A DNA stretch of 37,122 nt, from positions 1 through 37,122 of the forward strand of contig JACPVC010000160.1 in assembly GCA_016191955.1 (NCBI GenBank), in the 5' to 3' direction. Both the position numbers and the translations under genes were made by a program. Positions within the stretch are counted from its first letter, which is position 1, and every line of letters begins with the position of its first letter. The DNA comes from Chloroflexota bacterium. GTDB lineage: Bacteria; Chloroflexota; Anaerolineae; Anaerolineales; Villigracilaceae. The notes under the pieces are model-generated. The model ran no database searches and was not told the origin of the DNA. It worked only from the letters and a program-made list of their open reading frames with translations. Shown here piece by piece: positions 32,127 to 37,122 of the stretch.

Positions 32127-33773
32127 CTATGGCGACTGCAATTGGCTATACCGTTGAGCAGTCCTCTCGGCAATGGTCATGAGGATGCCGGGGTTTTGAT
32201 AGCATAACAGACGCAGGTCGTTCTCTTTCACCACCAGGCAGGTGGAGGGAGTCCTGGCGCGGACAGTGGCGACGCGCGTGCCTTTGGTCAGCCAGGCAAT
32301 TTCGCCGAAGACCTCACCGGGTTGAATGGCGCTGGTGATGCCCCTCTCAGGAACAAGCACCTCCAACTGTCCATCGAGCAGAATGAAAACATCGTTGTTG
32401 GTTTCGCCCTGCCAGACCAGATTTTCGCCTTCGGCGTATTTCACTTTGTAAAGTTTTTTGGCAACGTCAGGGTACGCTTCAATCGGCAGGGAACGGAACA
32501 GTTCCAGTCCATCGAGCAGGGAGATTATCTCGAGTGTGTTTTGAACCGCCTCTGCCATCTCATGGCTCGAGGCGAGATACATCTGCCGGTCTTCTTCGGT
32601 TGGAAGGTCATCGGGCAGGTTGATGTTCACCAGGGCAGGCGATTGGGCAATGCGGCTGGGGAATATCTCGCGCGCGAACGGCGTGACCATGTTGATCATG
32701 AAGTTGAGCGAGTCATTGAAGCGGTCATTCCAGATGGAGAGAAAGTCGAAGTTCAGATCGCCCACTCCCTCTACATTGCGCAAGACCTCGCGATGGCTTT
32801 TCCGCAGGTAGTTCAACAGGAGGGCGCGGTAGCGTTTATAAAAATAACGACCAAGGCTGGGATGTGTCTGCTTGAACTCCTGCGACGCCTTGAAACAGGC
32901 ATAGACATAACGCGGTTTGAACTCTTCGGGCAACCTGATCTCCAGCAGTTTTGGCGCCATTGCAAGATGACGACACGCGAACTCATCCACATAACTGGTG
33001 TCCTGGCTTTTCATCGCCAGATACACCCAGCCTACCTGATAGTAAATGTAACGCGCCGCATCGCTGGCATATTGTTCATTGAAGTGCGAGATCAGGTCGC
33101 GACGTTTTTTCAGGCGCTCCTGCAGATCTCCGGAGAGGTTGCCACTGCGTCGTAAGATCATCGTCGATGAGGATGTTTCAGATACCATACCTTGTACCAT
33201 GCGGAAGTTGCTCATCTCCTCGTCGCCAATCTGCTCGGATGAGTGCAAGGCGTGGGCAATATCGAAATAGGAATCGACTGCGTCATACGCAAGACCGATC
33301 TGCTCGCCCAGTTTTTTCATCGAGTTCTCCAAAAAACTGGTTGTGAATGCCTTTTCCTCAGGAGAAAGGCGGTTCTTGTTCACTGCCGCCGCCAGCCGGT
33401 TGGCAAGCTGCTCCTCATACCAGCTATCCTCACTGAACAATCCATAACGATGGCGGAAGTGATGGGTCATCTCATGTGCTATTACAAACGGAATGAACAC
33501 CGCGAGAAAGCGCATCAAGTTTTCATTATTCTCCGCGCCCATCATCTGACGCAGCATTAGCAATTGCAGTTTGCCGGTGGAGGCGCGCAAATCAGGCATA
33601 GAGAGATAGATCTGGCGGTCATTGAAGTCGTAATAACACAACAGACCTGTCCCCCGTCGCAGGGTCACATCGGGATCGGTTTCGATGCCGTACGACTGGA
33701 ACTCTTTTTTGAAGCGTTCCAGTGCGTGCTCGCCGATTTCGAACAGGTCAGGGAAAGAATCAGGTATCGTCAT
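32127..33773 (-). CDS. HExxH metallopeptidase-like protein fused to a cyclic-nucleotide-binding domain
   Basis: 548 aa. Residues 98-105 read VIAHEMTHH, a zinc HExxH site (His100, Glu101, His104). It is followed 16 residues later by YEEQLANRLAAA, where Glu120 or Glu121 with the following A-N resembles the third zinc ligand of gluzincin/ImmA-IrrE-like sites. A long helical middle (about 140-430) contains no recognised domain. Residues 437-545 are a cNMP-binding fold with an intact phosphate cassette, GEVFGEIAWLTKGTRVATV (Glu491, Arg500). The gene is the last of the operon; its ATG overlaps the stop of the terpene-synthase-like gene (ATGA) and it lacks its own ribosome site. It could be a cNMP-gated protease, perhaps for the small peptide of the same operon; that role is inference. 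No membrane segment is obvious. Confidence 0.85.
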   Translation of the reverse strand: MTIPDSFPDLFEIGEHALERFKKEFQSYGIETDPDVTLRRGTGLLCYYDFNDRQIYLSMPDLRASTGKLQLLMLRQMMGAENNENLMRFLAVFIPFVIAHEMTHHFRHRYGLFSEDSWYEEQLANRLAAAVNKNRLSPEEKAFTTSFLENSMKKLGEQIGLAYDAVDSYFDIAHALHSSEQIGDEEMSNFRMVQGMVSETSSSTMILRRSGNLSGDLQERLKKRRDLISHFNEQYASDAARYIYYQVGWVYLAMKSQDTSYVDEFACRHLAMAPKLLEIRLPEEFKPRYVYACFKASQEFKQTHPSLGRYFYKRYRALLLNYLRKSHREVLRNVEGVGDLNFDFLSIWNDRFNDSLNFMINMVTPFAREIFPSRIAQSPALVNINLPDDLPTEEDRQMYLASSHEMAEAVQNTLEIISLLDGLELFRSLPIEAYPDVAKKLYKVKYAEGENLVWQGETNNDVFILLDGQLEVLVPERGITSAIQPGEVFGEIAWLTKGTRVATVRARTPSTCLVVKENDLRLLCYQNPGILMTIAERTAQRYSQLQSP

Positions 33774-34696
33774 TTTGTGGAGGATACCATAACCAGCTTA
33801 CCCAATGCCTGCAGACCTTCAAGTGAATTACGCGTGCGTTCCTCAAAAAGGGCAGATCGTTTTTCCAGATATTGAACCAGTTCGGGGCAGTTCAAGGTGG
33901 CAGCGAGGTCTTGAGTTTCCTTCATCCAAAGACGGAGAGTATCACAACCAGATTCAAATCCCTCGCGGACGATCCACTGGATGGCGCTTTCATCAGCGCG
34001 CTTCAAGCGTTCCGCTTCGGATAAAAAATAGGTCTGGTTGCCGTTGGAACTGTCTTTGTACCAATCAAAAACATCGTTGAACATCTGGTGCCACTTGCCG
34101 AAGCGGCGTACCCATTCAAACCAGTCTTCCATCGTATCGGTGCGTCCATAATGATGACAAATTGCCGCCGCAGGAATACGCGCCGCGCTGACCTTTTGCG
34201 ACGCCATGTTCTCAAACGCATACAGGTCGATCTCCCTTAACTGTGCATCCAGGATGGCGGCTTGATGAGCGCCAAACCACACGTTTTTATATAACTCCCA
34301 GAACGGGTGCGAGGCAGGAAAATATGTTTGGTACGCGCTTTGAAACTCGGTGTGAAAGAATCCCAGTGCGGGCAATAGGGCTTTTTCGATGGTCGTCTCA
34401 CCATCCATTACATTGTCGATCATGCGGATGAAGTAATAGCCGTTGATCGAGGAATAGGCGATATCACTATGAAGCTCAAGGCTGGGACTCTGCCCGAAAC
34501 TTTGCTCGACCCACCAGGGCAAAAGCAAGGTAGGGAACGCCAGCGGATGTTTGAAATAGGCATCAGGCGCATGACCGCCCGCCAGAGAGCGCATCCAATC
34601 CTGGACTTGGGGCTGAATCTGCGGCGTGGACTGGTGCAACGTTGCAAGCAACCGCTCGACAGACTGCGTGATGATGGTGGAAAGTCGTTCGTCCAT
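33770..34696 (-). CDS. Class I terpene-synthase / isoprenoid-synthase-like protein
   Basis: A 308-aa all-helical protein of the size of phytoene or small terpene synthases. The first metal motif appears as IDNVMDGE (Asp94, Asn95, Asp98), a DDxxD variant with Asn at the second place. The second is NDVFDWYKD at 207-215, which fits the NSE motif NDxxSxxKE with Asp for Ser and Asp for Glu, followed by a G-x-Q-T-Y-F-L segment. These two motifs hold the three magnesium ions that bind a prenyl diphosphate. It resembles the N-terminal half of its upstream neighbour (for example FPASHPFW versus FPASSPFW). A GAGGT ribosome site lies within the end of that gene, two bases separate them, and the next gene overlaps by four. 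Product unknown. Confidence 0.75.
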   Translation of the reverse strand: MDERLSTIITQSVERLLATLHQSTPQIQPQVQDWMRSLAGGHAPDAYFKHPLAFPTLLLPWWVEQSFGQSPSLELHSDIAYSSINGYYFIRMIDNVMDGETTIEKALLPALGFFHTEFQSAYQTYFPASHPFWELYKNVWFGAHQAAILDAQLREIDLYAFENMASQKVSAARIPAAAICHHYGRTDTMEDWFEWVRRFGKWHQMFNDVFDWYKDSSNGNQTYFLSEAERLKRADESAIQWIVREGFESGCDTLRLWMKETQDLAATLNCPELVQYLEKRSALFEERTRNSLEGLQALGKLVMVSSTK

Positions 34697-34698
34697 GA

Positions 34699-36648
34699 TT
34701 ACCTCGCTTCAAAATGAGTTTGATAGGTTTTCAATGCGTGATAACAAAAGGCCGTCGTAATGGTATGACTGGCGAACCACACCGTTCCCAGCCCGCGCCC
34801 CGAAGGCGTGACGTAAATGTTCTCGCCCAGCCATTTGCCATCCCATTGTTGATTCTTGATCAACCTGGTGATCCAGGCAGAGTCGAAGGGGAGTGGAAAC
34901 TCAGGGAGGCGGAGGCAGGCTAAAGTCAGATAAGAGGCGGACTGTGGTGTGAGGTTCGGCTGCACAGCTTCGGATTTTAATCGTTCCACTACTTGTGTTG
35001 CGAGTCGATTCAAATCATCGCGCAGGGCTGGGCGGATGGGTCTCTTCAGGAGTTTTGAAATCAGCTCCAGGCTCGTCCACAAACTGAAGAGTGGTGTGTA
35101 ATGCGCAGTGACGCCCAAGCCCACTGTGAGCCAGCGCTCACACCAGCTTGCAGCGCAGGCTGTGATGACATCCTGATACCCATCGTAATCAAAGTCGATC
35201 AAACCGATCATCAAATTGGCTTCAACGGTGGCGCAGTTCTCTCCGTATAACACCGAGAGCGGCGAGATCTGGAATTTCGAATCATTTTGCCAGAGCCAGA
35301 CGGGAATTTGACCGGAAGACATTTGATTCTCGCGTACCCAGCGCAAAGCACGCTGAAGGACCTGCGTATATTGCATCGGCTGTGAAGCATACTTATGCAT
35401 GCGAAGGGCAAAGGCAACAGCGTCAATATCGGGAACACTCGTTTCTGGAATATCGTAATAATGGAACTCGCCTTCCTGAAAGATTTCAAAAACTGCATCA
35501 ACCTGCATGGAAATATCATGTCCATGCAAACCCAACACTTCCAAGATCAATGCCGATGGGAATGCCTGTCCGATCACCAATGGGAAATCTTTGAATGTGT
35601 TCTGCTGCACTTCCCACGCTTCACGGAATGTGGGATCGGACAGGAGATAACCTTCCGCTTTTTGGATGACGCAGGGAATCACATCCACCGCTGGTGAGAA
35701 GAAAGCCCGCAATGGTTCGTTTCGACTGGGCTCAACGCCAGCAGACTCCGCCGCTGCCTGTTTCTTTAACCCAAATTGTGACCGTATCTGAAGCAACAAT
35801 GAGACGGTATGCTCGCAAAACCGAGCAAACGATGGGAGGTTTAGATCACGCGCCAATGTCCGCGCAGCTTCAACACGGGCAAGATTCTCTTCACATATTT
35901 TTTCGAGCGTACCGGAAAGGATCAATACGCCGAATATAGAATCGGCGGAAAGTTTTTTGATATCGTCTGCGCCGCTGGCTTGCATTGCGCGTTGAATGGG
36001 ATAAGATATGCGCCCATCACGCAAATCCACGCGCAGGGAGGCAAGTTGTGCCACGGTTTGGTAAACAAGACGCAGATGGTCTGTCGTTTCAAGAAGGCGC
36101 GGAAGGTGTATCGGCTTTTCAGCCGAGATTGCCGCGGCAGTCAGTGAAAGGGAGGGCAAAGCCCAATGTCCAGAGGCAGGCAGGAGGTCAGAGAAAAAAG
36201 CGGGAGATTGGATGGACTCACGCGTTTGATCGTAATAAGTCCAGAAGGGAGATGAAGCTGGAAAGATTTGTTGAGAGTGATGATCTGCCTGTGTTTGAAG
36301 TTTCGCGGCTAATGGACTGAAAGCATGATCCACATTGCTCAACGGGTCGGCTATATCGGCATTTAAATCCCATGCCATAAAACGAAACACCATCGCCAGC
36401 ATGAGATGTTTTTCGAGTTCGGCGTTTTGAACAGACCAATCATCGAGAAGCCAGAAGTGCTGGTCGAGAAAAGGATAATCCTGTCGGCGGCGGAGGATGC
36501 TGTGCAACTGCCCGTCATCGGAATAACGGAGGGCGAGGTTGTGCGCGAGGAGGGTTGCCTGATGGAACTGCTCTACAGACAATGCGTCGAAGAATTTATG
36601 AATCTCGCGCCAGTAAAGGTCGCGGCGGGTAGAGAGGGCAAGTGACAT
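34699..36648 (-). CDS. Fusion of an isoprenoid-synthase-like domain and a class II terpene-cyclase-like domain
   Basis: 649 aa from the ATG at 36648. A longer reading to 36681 starts inside a palindromic repeat, whose translation gives the odd KPARSI, and is rejected; neither start has a clear ribosome site. The N-terminal ~300 residues look like a degenerate class I helical domain (AWDLNADIADP near 92-102; DLRDGRISYPIQ at 208-219, like the second motif of prenyl synthases) and are similar to the downstream 308-aa protein. The C-terminal half resembles the alpha-barrel domains of class II cyclases. VPDIDAVAFALRM at 405-417 aligns with the DxDDTA proton-donor motif, keeping the first two Asp (407, 409) but with Ala for the third. 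A QW-type repeat QQWDGKW lies at 600-606. Possibly a cyclase, a non-catalytic partner, or a repurposed fold. Confidence 0.7.
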   Translation of the reverse strand: MSLALSTRRDLYWREIHKFFDALSVEQFHQATLLAHNLALRYSDDGQLHSILRRRQDYPFLDQHFWLLDDWSVQNAELEKHLMLAMVFRFMAWDLNADIADPLSNVDHAFSPLAAKLQTQADHHSQQIFPASSPFWTYYDQTRESIQSPAFFSDLLPASGHWALPSLSLTAAAISAEKPIHLPRLLETTDHLRLVYQTVAQLASLRVDLRDGRISYPIQRAMQASGADDIKKLSADSIFGVLILSGTLEKICEENLARVEAARTLARDLNLPSFARFCEHTVSLLLQIRSQFGLKKQAAAESAGVEPSRNEPLRAFFSPAVDVIPCVIQKAEGYLLSDPTFREAWEVQQNTFKDFPLVIGQAFPSALILEVLGLHGHDISMQVDAVFEIFQEGEFHYYDIPETSVPDIDAVAFALRMHKYASQPMQYTQVLQRALRWVRENQMSSGQIPVWLWQNDSKFQISPLSVLYGENCATVEANLMIGLIDFDYDGYQDVITACAASWCERWLTVGLGVTAHYTPLFSLWTSLELISKLLKRPIRPALRDDLNRLATQVVERLKSEAVQPNLTPQSASYLTLACLRLPEFPLPFDSAWITRLIKNQQWDGKWLGENIYVTPSGRGLGTVWFASHTITTAFCYHALKTYQTHFEAR

Positions 36649-36663
36649 AAAAGTAATAGAAAT

Positions 36664-36695
36664 AGACCTGGCAGGTTTCATGAACTGCCAGGTCT
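36664..36695. repeat. Palindrome of the ACCTG[A/C]CAGGT family, copy 3
   Basis: AGACCTGGCAG (36664-36674) and its complement CTGCCAGGTCT (36685-36695) enclose a 10-nt loop, an 11-bp stem. It lies between the small peptide gene and the cyclase-like gene. In mRNA it could set the ratio of peptide to enzyme by attenuation or by protecting the upstream transcript. Confidence 0.75.
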
Positions 36696-36705
36696 AAACG
36701 TGAAA

Positions 36706-36912
36706 CTAACCGGCGGCTTTTTCTTCGCCAAATGACGCGGCGAGTTTCTTAATTGCCGCAGCGTCCACCCCTTTGAGGGCTTCAAGCATTTCAGAGGTAG
36801 GTGTGATTCCTGCGCTCTTGAGCGCAGCTTCGGGGTTGGATGCCAGCGCGTTGACGAAGGCTTCATCGGACATGACTTTGCTTACAAGGGCTTGCATATC
36901 GTTTGAGGACAT
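36706..36912 (-). CDS. NHLP/Os1348-like small leader-type peptide
   Basis: A 68-aa peptide. The pattern is SKVMSDEAFVNALASNPEAA, then LKSAGITPTSEMLEALKGVD and AAAIKKLAASFGEE. This matches the layout of small helical proteins related to nitrile-hydratase alpha leader peptides (NHLP clan, for example Os1348-type), which also serve as leaders of some RiPP precursors. Typical features visible are the D-E/A-F-x-x-x-L-x-x-[DN]-P-E-x-A-L run and the E-x-L-x-A-L-x-x-[VL]-D run. It has no Cys and only a short AAG tail, so no obvious modified core is present. Purine-rich GAGAG lies upstream. It is the first gene of the operon with the two terpene-synthase-like proteins and the metallopeptidase-like protein. 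It could be a substrate, a carrier or a regulatory subunit. Confidence 0.75.
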   Translation of the reverse strand: MSSNDMQALVSKVMSDEAFVNALASNPEAALKSAGITPTSEMLEALKGVDAAAIKKLAASFGEEKAAG

Positions 36913-37122
36913 GGTTTCTCTCTTTTCTTTGTTTTATTCAGAGTAACACAAATCACCTTACAATTTGTCACCCTGAGCGACAGCGAAGGGTCTCTGGGAC
37001 AATCGTAGAGATGCTCACCGCACTGCATCCGCACTGCGGTGCATGTGTCGCTTCGCTACTAAGAAACAAGGATTTTCAAACCCTTTTTTGCCGCGAATTT
37101 CGCGAATTCACACTGATTTTAA
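36913..37122. repeat. Intergenic repeats upstream of the small-peptide operon
   Basis: 36967-37000 contains the imperfect palindrome GTCACCCTGAGCGACAGCGA...GGGAC. 37018-37039 carries CCGCACTGC twice in tandem, the second within the palindrome CCGCACTGCGG. TCACCTTAC at 36954-36962 resembles a tip of elements A-D, and the last 30 bases resemble the interior of copy E, so a further element copy may begin here and run off the window. The operon promoter should lie in 36913-36965, but I cannot place it with confidence. Confidence 0.45.

Noticed and set aside
32120..32146. Terminator between comM and the metallopeptidase-like gene
   Set aside because: The stem GCCAAT/ATTGGC is only six bases with a 15-nt loop, lies partly in coding sequence and has no T-run.
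32322..33155. 277-aa plus-strand open frame opposite the metallopeptidase-like gene
   Set aside because: It is antisense to a gene with clear HExxH and cNMP motifs, and it shows no family signature of its own.
32127..36648. Encapsulin family 2B locus
   Set aside because: A cNMP domain and terpene-synthase-like proteins are present, but no HK97-type shell sequence is visible: the cNMP protein is HExxH-containing and mostly helical. A shell gene outside the window remains possible.
34699..36648. LanC-type lanthionine cyclase for the small peptide
   Set aside because: The zinc-binding Cys-Cys-His pattern of LanC is absent and the peptide has no Cys, so lanthionine chemistry is not supported.

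Overview
The window reads like a chromosome segment of an Anaerolineae-type member of the Chloroflexota. This is inferred from several things: many extracytoplasmic lipoproteins with a short C-G-G after the lipobox, paired FtsX-type exporters with short adaptor lipoproteins, and high-copy 'CTTCGACTRCG' / 'CCCTGAGCG' intergenic palindromes. The class assignment is an inference, because no rRNA or other marker gene is present. No tRNA, rRNA, CRISPR array or transposase gene is visible.

Layout. (1) 1-2250: galactokinase converges on a D-Ala-D-Ala-ligase-like ATP-grasp protein across a shared hairpin terminator. (2) 2251-10743: a roughly 530-bp promoter region leads to a soluble GAF-GAF histidine kinase and a NarL/LuxR-type regulator. 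These are followed by three secreted lipoproteins (a YVTN beta-propeller fused to a di-heme cytochrome, an unknown one, and a seven-repeat propeller) and a receiver-only response regulator. (3) 10864-12327: an alpha/beta hydrolase and its MarR regulator, with matching candidate operators. (4) 12560-22198, all minus strand: a PadR regulator, two MacB/FtsX-type ABC systems (two ATPases, three permeases) and two tandem HlyD-like adaptor lipoproteins. (5) 22484-25228: a lipoprotein with a Cys/Gly-rich tail, a membrane protein with an internal duplication, and a DUF3597-type protein. (6) 25523-30316: an AT-richer block of three glycosyltransferases and a sulfotransferase, probably for surface glycan decoration. 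(7) 30597-32117: a ComM/YifB AAA+ protein. (8) 32127-36912: a tight minus-strand operon of a 68-aa NHLP-like leader-type peptide, a large terpene-cyclase-like fusion, a class I terpene-synthase-like protein, and a HExxH protein fused to a cyclic-nucleotide-binding domain.

The two strongest candidates for something undescribed are these. First, the operon in (8) combines a RiPP-precursor-like peptide with two isoprenoid-synthase-fold proteins and a cNMP-sensing metallopeptidase-like protein. Second, there is a family of 153-193 bp non-coding inverted-repeat elements. In the clearest copies 7-bp target duplications begin with TTA, and four of the five copies sit exactly on gene stop codons (after 8441, 10506, 14678 and 18215), so they appear to insert at stop codons without damaging the gene.

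Intergenic stretches over 300 bases: 2251-2777 (promoter, dyads, tandem repeat), 10507-10863 (mobile-element copy B plus terminator) and 14235-14677 (repeat plus element copy C).
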